From Sinomonas sp. P10A9 (GTDB lineage Bacteria > Actinomycetota > Actinomycetes > Actinomycetales > Micrococcaceae): 64,000 bases of DNA. The position numbers and the translations under genes were made by a program. Location of the stretch: contig NZ_CP163302.1 of the NCBI RefSeq assembly GCF_041022165.1, forward strand, positions 2,604,001 through 2,668,000, given 5' to 3'. Of the stretch, positions 8,717 through 17,300 are shown piece by piece; position 1 is the first letter of the stretch, and each line of letters opens with the position of its first letter. A model generated the notes under the pieces. The model saw only the letters and a list, made by a program, of their open reading frames with translations. It was not told the DNA's origin and did not search any database.

Positions 8717-10041
8717 CAGGCTGCACTCCCGCCGCCGTGCTCGGCGCCGGGCGGCTCGGGCGGGGAGAACTTGAGGCGGTCCACCCGGCGACCGTCCATG
8801 CGGACCACAGTGAGGGTTCCGCCGCCGACCTCGAGGGAATCGCCCTCCTGTGCCACTCGGCCGAGCGCGCTCATGACGTACCCGCCCACGGTCTCGTAGG
8901 CAGGGTCATCGACGACGCCGAGGCCCGGCACTTGCTCCGACACCTCGTCCGGCCGCATGAGCCCGGGAAAATACCAGTCCCCCGCCGAGCTCTGGAGAAC
9001 GCCGGGGGCCCGCCTGTCGTGCTCGTCCGCAACCTCGCCGACGATCTCCTCGACCAGGTCCTCGAGCGTGACGATCCCTGCGGTCCCCCCATACTCATCG
9101 AGCACGACGGCGAGCTGGAGGTTGCCATCGCGCAGCTGCGAGATGAGCGAGTCGAGGTGGATCGTCTCGGGCACCTGGAGGATCTCCGTCATGATGGCGC
9201 CCGCCGGAACCTTGCCCCTCTTCTTGGCCGGGACGGCGACGGCCTTCTTGACGTGCACGACGCCGCGGACGTCGTCGGGCGAATCCCCGATGACCGGGAA
9301 GCGCGAGTGGCCGGTCTCCCGCGCCGCTTCGACGACGGCGGCCACGGGCTCGTCGACGTCGACCATGGTGACCCGGTTGCGCGGGGTCATGACGTCCGCC
9401 GCGGTGCGCCCGGAGAAGCGGAGGGTGCGCGAGATGAACCGCGCCGTCCCTGCATCCAGGGTGCCGAGCTCGGCGGAGCGGCGCACGAGGGACGAAAGCT
9501 CCGCTGGCGAGCGGGCGCCGGAGATCTCCTCCTTCGCCTCGATCCCCATAAGGCCGAGCACCCAGTTCGCGAAACCGTTGAACAGCAGCACCGCAGGCTT
9601 GAAGATCGCGGTGAACACCAACTGGGGACGGGCGACGGCGCGGCCCACCACGAGCGCGCGGGCAATCGCCAGGTTCTTGGGAACCAGCTCTCCGATGAGC
9701 ATCGACAGGAGTGTCGCGAAGATCATCGCGAGCGTGAGCGAGACGGCAGTGGCCCCTGGGATGCCCAGCGACGTGAGCGGCACCTCGAGGAGGTGTCCGA
9801 CCGACGGCTCCATGACGAAGCCGGTCAGGAGCGTGGTCAGGGTGATGCCGAGCTGGCAGCTCGAGAGCTGGGTCGAGAGTGTGGTGAGACAGTGCAGGAG
9901 GGCTCGGGCACCCGGTTCCCCTGCCTCGACGCTGCCCTGGACGGTCGACTTGTCCAAGGCGACGAGGGAGAACTCGACGGCGACGAAGAATCCAGTGCCG
10001 AGGATGAGCAGGATGCCGACCGCGAGAAGGAGCCATTCCAC
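8716..10041 (-). CDS. CNNM/CorC family membrane protein with CBS pair and CorC_HlyC domain
   Basis: A 441-residue homologue of the downstream gene's product. It has a DUF21 membrane domain (~1-190, LIGELVPKNLAIARA), a CBS pair (~205-330, DVMTPRNRVTMVDV) and a C-terminal CorC_HlyC transporter-associated domain (~345-430, GTLTVVRMDGRRVDRLKF). Likely an Mg2+/Co2+ efflux-type protein. I start at the GTG at 10041 (VEWLLLAVGILL) because the family normally begins immediately before the first membrane helix; the frame also allows 10080. It is the first gene of a coupled pair. Confidence 0.85.
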   Translation of the reverse strand: MEWLLLAVGILLILGTGFFVAVEFSLVALDKSTVQGSVEAGEPGARALLHCLTTLSTQLSSCQLGITLTTLLTGFVMEPSVGHLLEVPLTSLGIPGATAVSLTLAMIFATLLSMLIGELVPKNLAIARALVVGRAVARPQLVFTAIFKPAVLLFNGFANWVLGLMGIEAKEEISGARSPAELSSLVRRSAELGTLDAGTARFISRTLRFSGRTAADVMTPRNRVTMVDVDEPVAAVVEAARETGHSRFPVIGDSPDDVRGVVHVKKAVAVPAKKRGKVPAGAIMTEILQVPETIHLDSLISQLRDGNLQLAVVLDEYGGTAGIVTLEDLVEEIVGEVADEHDRRAPGVLQSSAGDWYFPGLMRPDEVSEQVPGLGVVDDPAYETVGGYVMSALGRVAQEGDSLEVGGGTLTVVRMDGRRVDRLKFSPPEPPGAEHGGGSAA

Positions 10042-10459
10042 GTCAGGAGCACCGCTCTTCCAGGCGGGGACAGCTGGCACGCGGGGGAATCGCCGGCGCA
10101 GGAATCAGGTGGGCAAGTTCACGGGGCATGCCGGCTCGGCGGCCGAGCGGGCGACTGGCGCCCCCACGACCGGGCCGGCATCTAGAGGTGCCGTCCATAG
10201 TGAATCCAGATTATCAGTGGGCGCTCAGGCGAGTGTCACAAGTGTCTGGTGTGACAGCCGACTCACAATCACACGAATCGTGTCGGTCTTTACTAGACTG
10301 TCCTCTTGAGTGTGGGCTCCTCACGGCGCCCACGGCGGTCGGCGGATACGGCCAGCCCCTGGCATCGCCCGGTGGAGCACACAGGCGTGCGGTGCGGGGG
10401 TGGAGGCGCGGAGCCGCTGATACGCGGGCCTAAGTATCGATGGAAGAGGCGTATCTCCA
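10042..10459. promoter_or_regulatory. Divergent control region between the CNNM pair and kgd
   Basis: About 420 bases without a convincing gene. Two inverted repeats are visible: TGTCACA / TGTGACA arms at 10234-10240 and 10250-10256 (9-base spacer), and ACACG-AAT-CGTGT at 10271-10283. A TACTAGACT stretch at about 10291-10299 may hold the kgd -10 box. The remaining ~160 bases before kgd would be a long leader. The repeats do not fit the CRP/GlxR spacing (GTGA-N6-TCAC), so the regulator is unknown. Confidence 0.45.
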
Positions 10460-13400
10460 GTGCCAGAACTGCCAACCCACCGCCTGCCCGAGGAATTCGG
10501 CGGCAACGAGTGGCTTGTGGACGAGCTCTACGAGCAGTACCAGCAGAACAAGAACTCAGTTGACGCCAAGTGGTGGCCGCTGTTCGAGTCCTTCGACTCG
10601 GACAGCGGCCACACGTCCAACGGCACCGCCAAGGCGCAGGCCGTTGACACCCTCACGCGGCAGATTCCTACGGTCAAGGCGCCGGCTGCGGCCCCTGAAC
10701 CCGCCGCCGCTGCTCCCGCGGCCGCCCCAGCTCCTGCCCCCGCGGCGCCGGCCGCGCCTGCGTCGGCTGCGCCTGCTGCCTCTGCGCCAGCGCCCGCGGC
10801 GCCCGCCCCGAAGAAGGGAGCGGCCGCCGTCGTGCGCGACGGCGCGAAGGCAGGAACGACCGGACTCATCCCGGCGCAGCTGCCCAAGACCGCCAAGAGC
10901 GAATCGACCGAGGAAGACGTCGTCTCGCCCCTGCGCGGCCCGGCCAAGGCCATCGCGACGAACATGGTCCAGAGCCTCGAGGTCCCGACGGCCACGACCG
11001 TGCGCGCGATCCCCGCGAAGCTGCTCATCGACGAGCGCATCGTGATCAACAACCACCTCACGCGCGTGCGCGGGGGCAAGGTCTCCTTCACGCACCTCAT
11101 CGGCTTCGCGGTCATCCGCGCACTCAAGCTCATGCCGTCGATGAACGTCTCCTACGAGGAGGTCGACGGCAAGCCCGTCGCCATCCAGCACGCGCACGTC
11201 AACTTCGGCATCGCGATCGACCTGCCCAGGCCGGACGGTTCCCGCCTCCTCGTGGTCCCGAACATCAAGAAGGCCGAGACCCTCAACTTCTCGGACTTCT
11301 GGCACACCTACGAAGACCTCATCAAGCGGGCCCGCGACGGCAAGCTCACGGCCGACGACTACGCCGGCACGACCGTCTCCCTCACGAACCCGGGAGGCAT
11401 CGGCACGGTGCACTCGGTGCCGCGCCTGTCCAAGGGCCAGGCGGCGATCATCGGCGTCGGGGCCCTCGAGTACCCGGCCGAGTTCCAGGGCTCGTCCGAG
11501 AAGGTCCTGGCCCTGAGCGCCGTGGGCAAGATCATCACGCTCACCTCGACGTACGACCACCGCGTCATCCAGGGGGCCGGCTCGGGCGAGTTCCTCCGGA
11601 TCGTCCACCAGCTCCTCCTCGGCGAGCAGGGGTTCTACGACGAGATCTTCGAGTCGCTGCGCATCCCGTACGAGCCCGTGCGCTGGAGCCCCGACCTCCA
11701 GGTCAACCCCGAGGACACCATCAACAAGGTGGCCCGGATCCAGCAGCTCATCCACGCGTTCCGCGTGCGGGGCCATCTCATGGCGGACACCAACCCGCTC
11801 GAGTACGTCCAGCGGCGCCACCCGGACCTCGATGTCCTGACGTACGGCCTCACGCTCTGGGACCTCGACCGCGAGTGGCCCACGGGAGGGTTCGGCGGCA
11901 AGCCGAAGATGAAGTTCCGCGATATCCTCGGCGTGCTCCGCGACGCCTACTGCCGCACCACCGGCATCGAGTACATGCACCTCCAGGAGCCCGCCGAGCG
12001 CAAGTGGTTCCAGGACGAGCTCGAGCACCCGTACAAGAAGCCCAGCCGGGACGAGCAGCTGCGCATCGTGTCGCGGCTCAACGCGGCCGAGGCGTTCGAG
12101 ACCTTCCTGCAGACCAAGTTCGTCGGCCAGAAGCGCTTCTCCCTCGAGGGCGGCGAGTCCCTCATTCCGCTCCTCGATGCCACGCTCTCCGAGGCCGCCG
12201 AAGACGGACTCGACGAGGTCGGGATCGGCATGGCCCACCGCGGCCGCCTCAACGTCCTGACGAACATCGCGGGCAAGACGTACGCCCAGGTGTTCCGCGA
12301 GTTCGAGGGCACGCAGGATCCGAAGAGCGTCCAGGGCTCGGGAGACGTCAAGTACCACCTCGGCACCGAGGGCACCTTCACCGCGGAGAACGGCAAGCAG
12401 ACCAAGGTCTACCTCGCCGCGAACCCGTCCCACCTCGAGGCCGTGGACTCCGTGCTCGAGGGCATCGTCCGCGCCAAGCAGGACCGGCTCGACCAGGGCG
12501 AGGCCTTCCCCGTCCTGCCGATCCTCGTCCACGGCGATGCGGCCTTCGCGGGCCAGGGCGTCGTTGCCGAGACGCTCAACCTCTCGCAGCTGCGCGGCTA
12601 CCGCACGGGCGGCACGATCCACATCGTGGTCAACAACCAGGTCGGCTTCACGACGTCGCCGTCGGCCTCGCGCTCGTCGGTCTACTCGACGGACGTGGCC
12701 AAGATGGTCCAGGCCCCGATCTTCCACGTCAACGGCGATGACCCGGAAGCAGTGGTCCGCGTCGCCCAGATGGCGTACCGGTTCCGCCAGCGGTTCCACA
12801 AGGACGTCGTCGTCGACCTCGTGTGCTACCGCCGCCGCGGCCACAACGAGGGCGACGATCCGTCGATGACCCAGCCGCTCATGTACAACCTCATCGAGGC
12901 GAAGCGCTCCGTCCGCAAGCTCTACACCGAGAGCCTGATCGGACGTGGCGACATCACGCAGGACGAGGCCGAGCAGCTGCTGCGCGACTACCAGGAGCGC
13001 CTTGAGCGGGTCTTCGCCGAGACTCACGCGGCGCAGACCTCGCCGCTGCCGATCATCACCGCGGACTCGAAGGCCGTCTCGGACCTCGAGCGCCCGCTGG
13101 CCCAGCAGCAGGACGACGCCGCGGGCGGCATCCAGCGCCCCACGGCGATCAGCCCAGAGCTGCTCGCACGGATCGGCCAGGCCCACGTCGAGGTGCCGGA
13201 GAGCTTCACGGTCCACCCCAAGCTGCGGCAGATCCTCGAACGGCGCGAGCAGATGTCCCGCGAGGGCGGAATCGACTGGGGCTTCGGCGAGCTCCTGGCC
13301 CTCGGCTCGCTCATCGCCGAGGGCGTCCCGGTGCGCCTCGCCGGCCAGGACTCGCGGCGCGGCACGTTCGTGCAGCGCCACGCGGTGTTCCACGACCGGA

Positions 13401-14290
13401 CGAACGACAACGAGTGGACCCCGATCGCAAACCTCTCCGAGGACCAGGCGAAGCTCGCGATCTACGACTCGTCCCTGTCCGAGTACGCCGCCCTCGGATT
13501 CGAGTACGGCTACTCCGTGGAGCGTCCCGATGCCCTCGTGGCGTGGGAGGCGCAGTTCGGCGACTTCGTCAACGGGGCCCAGACGATCATCGACGAGTTC
13601 ATCTCCTCGGCCGAGCAGAAGTGGGGCCAGCGCAGCTCGCTCGTCATGCTCCTGCCGCATGGCTACGAGGGGCAGGGCCCGGACCACTCGTCCGCGCGCA
13701 TCGAGCGATTCCTCCAGATGTGCGCCGAGCAGAACATGGTCGTTGCCCAGCCGAGCACGCCGGCTTCGCACTTCCACCTGCTCCGGCGCCAGGCGTTCAG
13801 CCGCCCGCGCAAGCCGCTCATCGTCTTCACGCCGAAGCAGCTCCTGCGCCTCAAGGCGGCGGCATCGTCGGTCGAGGACTTCACGCAGGGCACGTTCCGC
13901 CCGGTCATCGGCGAGCACGAGCAGTTTGACGCGAGCACGGTGGACCGCGTGGTCCTCGTCTCCGGCAGGCTCTACTACGACCTGCTGGCCGCGCGGACCA
14001 AGGCCAAGGACGTCAAGACGGCGCTCGTCCGCGTCGAGCAGCTCTACCCGCTGCCCGAGGCCGAGATCAAGGCCGAGCTCGCGAAGTACCCCAACGCCGA
14101 GGTGGTGTGGGCCCAGGACGAGCCTGCGAACCAGGGGCCCTGGCCCTACATGGCGGTCGCGCTTGCTCCGACGCTCGAGCAGCGGCTGCGCCTCATCTCG
14201 CGCGCGGCCTCGGCCGCGACGAGCGCAGGGTCGATGAAGCGCCACACGGCCGAGGGCAACGGCCTCGTCCACGAGGTGTTCGCGCGCTAA
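10460..14290 (+). CDS. kgd: Multifunctional 2-oxoglutarate decarboxylase/dehydrogenase (E1o-E2o fusion)
   Basis: A 1276-residue actinobacterial fusion enzyme of the TCA cycle. The N-terminal ~45 residues (EEFGGNEWLVDELYEQY) are the E1 helper segment. Residues ~77-125 form an Ala/Pro linker. An E2 succinyltransferase domain follows (~150-390, with TYDHRVIQGAGSGEFL carrying the HxxxD-like region). The C-terminal ~870 residues are the thiamine-diphosphate E1 domain (GMAHRGRLNVL, NNQVGFTT, GHNEGDDPS). There is no lipoyl domain, as in mycobacterial Kgd, so lipoyl-bearing E2 would be supplied elsewhere. GTG start at 10460 after GGAAGAGG. Mycobacterial Kgd is 1231 residues and is controlled by the FHA protein GarA/OdhI; that partner is not in this window. 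Confidence 0.96.
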   Translation: MPELPTHRLPEEFGGNEWLVDELYEQYQQNKNSVDAKWWPLFESFDSDSGHTSNGTAKAQAVDTLTRQIPTVKAPAAAPEPAAAAPAAAPAPAPAAPAAPASAAPAASAPAPAAPAPKKGAAAVVRDGAKAGTTGLIPAQLPKTAKSESTEEDVVSPLRGPAKAIATNMVQSLEVPTATTVRAIPAKLLIDERIVINNHLTRVRGGKVSFTHLIGFAVIRALKLMPSMNVSYEEVDGKPVAIQHAHVNFGIAIDLPRPDGSRLLVVPNIKKAETLNFSDFWHTYEDLIKRARDGKLTADDYAGTTVSLTNPGGIGTVHSVPRLSKGQAAIIGVGALEYPAEFQGSSEKVLALSAVGKIITLTSTYDHRVIQGAGSGEFLRIVHQLLLGEQGFYDEIFESLRIPYEPVRWSPDLQVNPEDTINKVARIQQLIHAFRVRGHLMADTNPLEYVQRRHPDLDVLTYGLTLWDLDREWPTGGFGGKPKMKFRDILGVLRDAYCRTTGIEYMHLQEPAERKWFQDELEHPYKKPSRDEQLRIVSRLNAAEAFETFLQTKFVGQKRFSLEGGESLIPLLDATLSEAAEDGLDEVGIGMAHRGRLNVLTNIAGKTYAQVFREFEGTQDPKSVQGSGDVKYHLGTEGTFTAENGKQTKVYLAANPSHLEAVDSVLEGIVRAKQDRLDQGEAFPVLPILVHGDAAFAGQGVVAETLNLSQLRGYRTGGTIHIVVNNQVGFTTSPSASRSSVYSTDVAKMVQAPIFHVNGDDPEAVVRVAQMAYRFRQRFHKDVVVDLVCYRRRGHNEGDDPSMTQPLMYNLIEAKRSVRKLYTESLIGRGDITQDEAEQLLRDYQERLERVFAETHAAQTSPLPIITADSKAVSDLERPLAQQQDDAAGGIQRPTAISPELLARIGQAHVEVPESFTVHPKLRQILERREQMSREGGIDWGFGELLALGSLIAEGVPVRLAGQDSRRGTFVQRHAVFHDRTNDNEWTPIANLSEDQAKLAIYDSSLSEYAALGFEYGYSVERPDALVAWEAQFGDFVNGAQTIIDEFISSAEQKWGQRSSLVMLLPHGYEGQGPDHSSARIERFLQMCAEQNMVVAQPSTPASHFHLLRRQAFSRPRKPLIVFTPKQLLRLKAAASSVEDFTQGTFRPVIGEHEQFDASTVDRVVLVSGRLYYDLLAARTKAKDVKTALVRVEQLYPLPEAEIKAELAKYPNAEVVWAQDEPANQGPWPYMAVALAPTLEQRLRLISRAASAATSAGSMKRHTAEGNGLVHEVFAR

Positions 14291-14312
14291 GCGCCAGCAC
14301 TGACAGCGCACG

Positions 14313-14344
14313 ACGGCGGCCGGTCCCCTCGAGGGGGCCGGCCG
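14313..14344 (+). terminator. Strong hairpin after kgd
   Basis: A 14-bp G+C-rich stem with a TCGA loop begins 22 bases after the kgd stop. It is followed by CTTGCTGT, without a T-run. A terminator function is likely from position and stem strength. Confidence 0.65.
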
Positions 14345-14457
14345 CCCTTGCTGTGCTCGCCCCGATAGACCTCAATCCCCGGAGCGCACTGGCGGCTTCG
14401 CTAGACTCGTGAAGGCGAGGACGGGGCAAGCTGGCCCCCACGATGAGGGGAGTGTGG

Positions 14458-15060
14458 ATGGCCCACGAGAGGAAGCTGCGCATTGCAGCGATCGGCGACG
14501 AGCTGCTGGCCGGCAACGGAGATCCACGGGCCCTCGGCTGGCTCGGCCGCGTCCTGGCGCGGACTCCGCGTGAGGAGCTCGTCCTGGAGTCCTACGTGCT
14601 CGCCGCGCCGGAGGAGGGCACCGAGACCCTGGCGGTGCGCTGGGAGAACGAGGTCATGCGACGCTTCGGCGCGGGGTATGAGAACCGCCTCGTGATCGGG
14701 CTCTCCGGACGCGACATCGAGTTCGGCCTCTCCCCCGCACGCAGCCGCCTCAACGTGGCCAACATCCTCGATTCCGCCCAGCAGAACAGCGCGGAGGTGT
14801 TCGTGGTCGGCCCCCCGCCTACGCTGGATCCGTCGCAGAACCGTCGCCTCGCAGAGCTCAATACCGCGTTCGCAGATGTCACGACCCGCAGGAACTACTA
14901 CTACGTCGACACCTTCTCGCCGCTGCTGAACCATGAGCAGTGGCGCGGGGACCTCGCGGCCAATGCCGGCACCCCCGGGCAGGCTGGCTACGGGCTCATC
15001 GCGTGGCTCGTCCTGCACCGCGGATGGTTCCCCTGGCTCCGGCTCCCCCAGCCCCAGTAG
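14458..15060 (+). CDS. SGNH/GDSL-like protein with altered catalytic residues
   Basis: A 200-residue protein with the outline of an SGNH hydrolase. Block I reads AAIGDELLAG, with Glu where the nucleophilic Ser of GDSL is expected. A later LVIGLSGRDIEFG resembles block III, and PGQAGYGLIAWLVLH is the C-terminal block normally preceded by the catalytic Asp-x-x-His; here the position before PGQAG is Thr (NAGTPGQ). So both Ser and His of the usual triad appear to be missing, and esterase activity should not be assumed. The ATG at 14458 is preferred over 14443, with GAGGGGAG before it. It stands alone between kgd and the DUF4097 gene. Confidence 0.7.
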   Translation: MAHERKLRIAAIGDELLAGNGDPRALGWLGRVLARTPREELVLESYVLAAPEEGTETLAVRWENEVMRRFGAGYENRLVIGLSGRDIEFGLSPARSRLNVANILDSAQQNSAEVFVVGPPPTLDPSQNRRLAELNTAFADVTTRRNYYYVDTFSPLLNHEQWRGDLAANAGTPGQAGYGLIAWLVLHRGWFPWLRLPQPQ

Positions 15061-15109
15061 CCCCGCGCTCCTGGGCTCCAGGTGGTGGCCCCAGATCCAG
15101 CGCTCTCCC

Positions 15110-15139
15110 AGGGCCGCGGTGTTCTGTCACCGCGGCCCT
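15110..15139 (+). terminator. Hairpin after the SGNH-like gene
   Basis: AGGGCCGCGGTG and CACCGCGGCCCT form a 12-bp stem with a 6-base loop, ~50 bases after the upstream stop and just before the PadR-type operators. No T-tract. Confidence 0.6.
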
Positions 15140-15153
15140 TGCCATGTCCCCAG

Positions 15154-15192
15154 ACACGATATATCTTGTTCCTAATACGCGATATATCGCGT
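15154..15192. promoter_or_regulatory. Two GATATATC-containing palindromes, candidate PadR operator
   Basis: A perfect 16-bp palindrome ACGCGATATATCGCGT lies at 15177-15192, 18 bases before the DUF4097 start codon. A weaker copy, ACACGATATATCTTGT, is at 15154-15169. The centres are ~22 bases apart, about two helical turns. Their position directly in front of a DUF4097-padR operon suggests autorepression by the PadR protein encoded second. This is inference from position and symmetry. Confidence 0.6.
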
Positions 15193-15210
15193 CTAATCCC
15201 AGGAGGGGAC

Positions 15211-16044
15211 ATGGAACCGGAAACCTGGTCCGTGACGGGACCGCAGACCATCGACATCGAGTCCGTGGGCTCGCTGCGCGCCGGAATCGTCGACGGGCGG
15301 CTGGACGTCATCGTCCGGGACGGCCCGGGCGCCCGCATCGAGGTGTCCGAGGTGAAGGGGGAACCGCTGACCGTTTCCCTCATCGACGGTCGTCTTGAGG
15401 TCCGCCACCGCGAGGAGGGCCCGCAGGGCTGGCTCAAGAGCCTCCTCAACACCGTGGGCGGCAGCAGCATGAACTCGGCCATCGTGAGCATCGCGGTGCC
15501 GCGCGGCACCATCATCGAGATCGCCACGGTCACCGGCGAGGGCTTTGTGGCCGGCGCCGGACCCACCACGCGGCTCAACACGGTGTCCGGGTCCCTCCTC
15601 GCGGACGATACAGACGGCGAGATGCACCTCAACACCGTCTCGGGCGACATCATCGCCCGCGCCCACTCGGGCGTCCTCACGGCCAAGACGGTCTCGGGCG
15701 AGATCACCGCCTCGGGCGCGCTGACCGATGTCCGGGCCACCTCCGTCTCCGGCGGGCTCTCGTTCGACCTGAGCGGATTCTGCCGGACGCTCGCGGTGAG
15801 CACGATGAGCGGGGACCTCACCGTCCGCGTCCCGCACGATACCGGCGTGGACCTCTCCGCGAGCATGGTGTCGGGCCATGTCGTGGTCGACGACGACCGC
15901 CTGCGCACCTCGGGCGGAAAGGTGTCCGCCACTCTGGGCCCAGCGGACCGCCGCACTGCCGTCCGTGCGAAGTCCGTGTCGGGGGACATCTCCGTGGTCC
16001 ATGCGCCAGCCCCGGCGCAGCAGCCCGAGGGCGAGCACTCATGA
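15211..16044 (+). CDS. DUF4097 family beta-strand repeat protein
   Basis: A 277-residue protein built of repeating segments with a recurring VSG motif (NTVSGSL, NTVSGDI, KTVSGEI, TSVSGGL, STMSGDL, SMVSGHV, KSVSGDI). This is the right-handed beta-helix/adhesin-like DUF4097 pattern. No signal peptide or membrane helix is visible, so it may be cytoplasmic. Function is unknown in the family; in Firmicutes and Actinobacteria such genes are often paired with PadR regulators. ATG at 15211 after AGGAGG. The stop overlaps the padR start (ATGA). Confidence 0.85.
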   Translation: MEPETWSVTGPQTIDIESVGSLRAGIVDGRLDVIVRDGPGARIEVSEVKGEPLTVSLIDGRLEVRHREEGPQGWLKSLLNTVGGSSMNSAIVSIAVPRGTIIEIATVTGEGFVAGAGPTTRLNTVSGSLLADDTDGEMHLNTVSGDIIARAHSGVLTAKTVSGEITASGALTDVRATSVSGGLSFDLSGFCRTLAVSTMSGDLTVRVPHDTGVDLSASMVSGHVVVDDDRLRTSGGKVSATLGPADRRTAVRAKSVSGDISVVHAPAPAQQPEGEHS

Positions 16045-16778
16045 CGCCACCGGTCTTCGCCCATGGCGCCCTGCGGCTGTACCTCCTGGCCCTGCTTGAG
16101 GACGGACCCAAGCACGGCTACGAGCTCATCAAGGCCTTGGGCGACCGGTTCGGCGGCACGTACTCGCCCAGCGCCGGGACGGTGTACCCGAGGCTCGGCA
16201 AGCTCGAGGAGGAGGGTCTCGTGGCCACCTCCCAGGACGGGCGGCGCACCGTGTACTCGATCACGGACGCCGGGCGCGCGGAGGTCGAGGACCGGCGCGG
16301 GGAGCTCGAGGACGTCGAACAGGACATCTCAGCATCGGTGCGACGGCTGGCGGACACCCTACGTGACGAGCTGAGGTCGAGCATGCGCGGACTGCGCGCC
16401 GACCTCGCTGCCACGGCCGAGACGGCCCGGCAGGCCGCCAAGCAGGCCGGACGCGCGCCGTCGTCTGCAGGGGGCCCGCAGTCAGAAACAGCGGGACGCC
16501 CCGCGAGCGCCCCCGAGAGCGGCCCATCGGGCGAACCGGCAGCGAGCTCACCGAGCGGCCCCACACCGCGGGGCCGGGCCGAGTCACTCCGCGACAACCG
16601 CGGTGCCCTGGCCGAGGCCGAGATGCTCATCCGCGGGTTCCGAGACGACATGCGGCTCGAGCTGCGCGAGTTTGCGGCAGCCCACACCATGACGGATGTG
16701 ACGCTCGAGGCACTCCGCCAGTCGCTCGACGCCACCCGGACGGCCATCCGGACGGCACTCCGGGGCCCGATCCGCTAG
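16041..16778 (+). CDS. PadR family transcriptional regulator
   Basis: A 245-residue PadR regulator. The winged helix is at residues 1-85 (HGALRLYLLALLEDGPKHGYELIKAL ... TYSPSAGTVYPRLGKLEEEGL). An unusually long C-terminal part follows: ~130-190 is Ala/Ser/Pro/Gly-rich and ~190-245 is predicted helical. Typical PadR proteins are 110-190 residues, so the C-terminus is extended. It is coupled to DUF4097 and probably represses this operon through the palindromes at 15154-15192. Confidence 0.88.
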   Translation: MTPPVFAHGALRLYLLALLEDGPKHGYELIKALGDRFGGTYSPSAGTVYPRLGKLEEEGLVATSQDGRRTVYSITDAGRAEVEDRRGELEDVEQDISASVRRLADTLRDELRSSMRGLRADLAATAETARQAAKQAGRAPSSAGGPQSETAGRPASAPESGPSGEPAASSPSGPTPRGRAESLRDNRGALAEAEMLIRGFRDDMRLELREFAAAHTMTDVTLEALRQSLDATRTAIRTALRGPIR

Positions 16779-16862
16779 ACTTGACGATGGCCTTCTGGGC
16801 CACTCGTCCGGTTCCGGGGAAGTTCCGGGGCCATCAGTGAAGTCAAGAGAAGGAGGCCAGCC

Positions 16863-16937
16863 ATGAGCAAGCGTGCACGCAAGCGCCGTGACCGCAAGCG
16901 CGGCGGCGCGAACCACGGCAAGCGCCCCAACACCTGA
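16863..16937 (+). CDS. 50S ribosomal protein bL37 (24 residues)
   Basis: A very short gene: ATG at 16863, AGGAGG 6-7 bases upstream, 24 codons, TGA at 16935-16937. The product is extremely basic, beginning MSKRARKRRDRKRG and ending NHGKRPNT. This agrees with the actinobacterial ribosomal protein bL37 seen in mycobacterial ribosome structures. It lies opposite rsrA-sigR, as I recall for related genomes. It ends just before a strong bidirectional hairpin. Confidence 0.85.
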   Translation: MSKRARKRRDRKRGGANHGKRPNT

Positions 16938-16967
16938 GCGCAGCCTGGTCCGCTATGCGGAACGTGA

Positions 16968-16999
16968 CGAGGCCCCGGACCTGATGGTCCGGGGCCTCG
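16968..16999. terminator. Bidirectional hairpin between bL37 and rsrA
   Basis: A perfect 14-bp stem (CGAGGCCCCGGACC / GGTCCGGGGCCTCG) with a TGAT loop lies between the convergent bL37 and rsrA genes. It is suitable as a terminator for both directions. Confidence 0.75.
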
Positions 17000-17042
17000 C
17001 TTCGTCGGGCCTGACGCTGTCCTGTACCCAGCCGTGAGCGGT

Positions 17043-17300
17043 TCAGGCCTCGCTGCGCGCCGTGTGGATCTTGGTCAGGATGGAATCCTTGAGGGACGCT
17101 GGAGCCTGCTCGTGGCAGCTCCGCTTCATGGCGGAGCGGATCATGCACTCGAGATCGTGCTCGCTGAGGCAGTCCGAGCAGGACTCGAGATGCGTCCGGA
17201 TCTCAGCGACCTCGTGCGCGGGCAGCGCCCCGTCCAGGTACTCGTACAACCGGTGGAGGCGGCTGTCGTCACAGTCGCCCAGGCCCTGGCAATCGCTCAT
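17043..17300 (-). CDS. rsrA: Mycothiol-system anti-sigma factor RsrA
   Basis: An 85-residue zinc-binding anti-sigma (ZAS) protein. The core motif is HLESCSDC: H37, C41 and C44, with an upstream cysteine (C4 or C10) completing the redox-sensitive zinc site. Family knowledge: in the reduced state it binds SigR; disulfide stress oxidises the cysteines, expels zinc and frees the sigma factor. The start ATG overlaps the sigR stop (ATGA), so the two are made in coupled amounts. Confidence 0.93.
   Translation of the reverse strand: MSDCQGLGDCDDSRLHRLYEYLDGALPAHEVAEIRTHLESCSDCLSEHDLECMIRSAMKRSCHEQAPASLKDSILTKIHTARSEA

Noticed and set aside
7649..10041. One of the two CNNM genes being a degraded duplicate
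   Set aside because: Both are full frames with intact CBS domains and coupled start/stop codons; the shorter lacks only the CorC_HlyC domain, which occurs naturally.
10234..10256. CRP/GlxR site upstream of kgd
   Set aside because: The half-sites are in the reverse order (TGTCACA...TGTGACA) with a 9-base spacer, not GTGA-N6-TCAC.
10556..14311. A 1251-residue open frame antisense to kgd
   Set aside because: High-GC antisense shadow of a highly biased gene; no domain, start site or ribosome site, while kgd on the other strand is certain.
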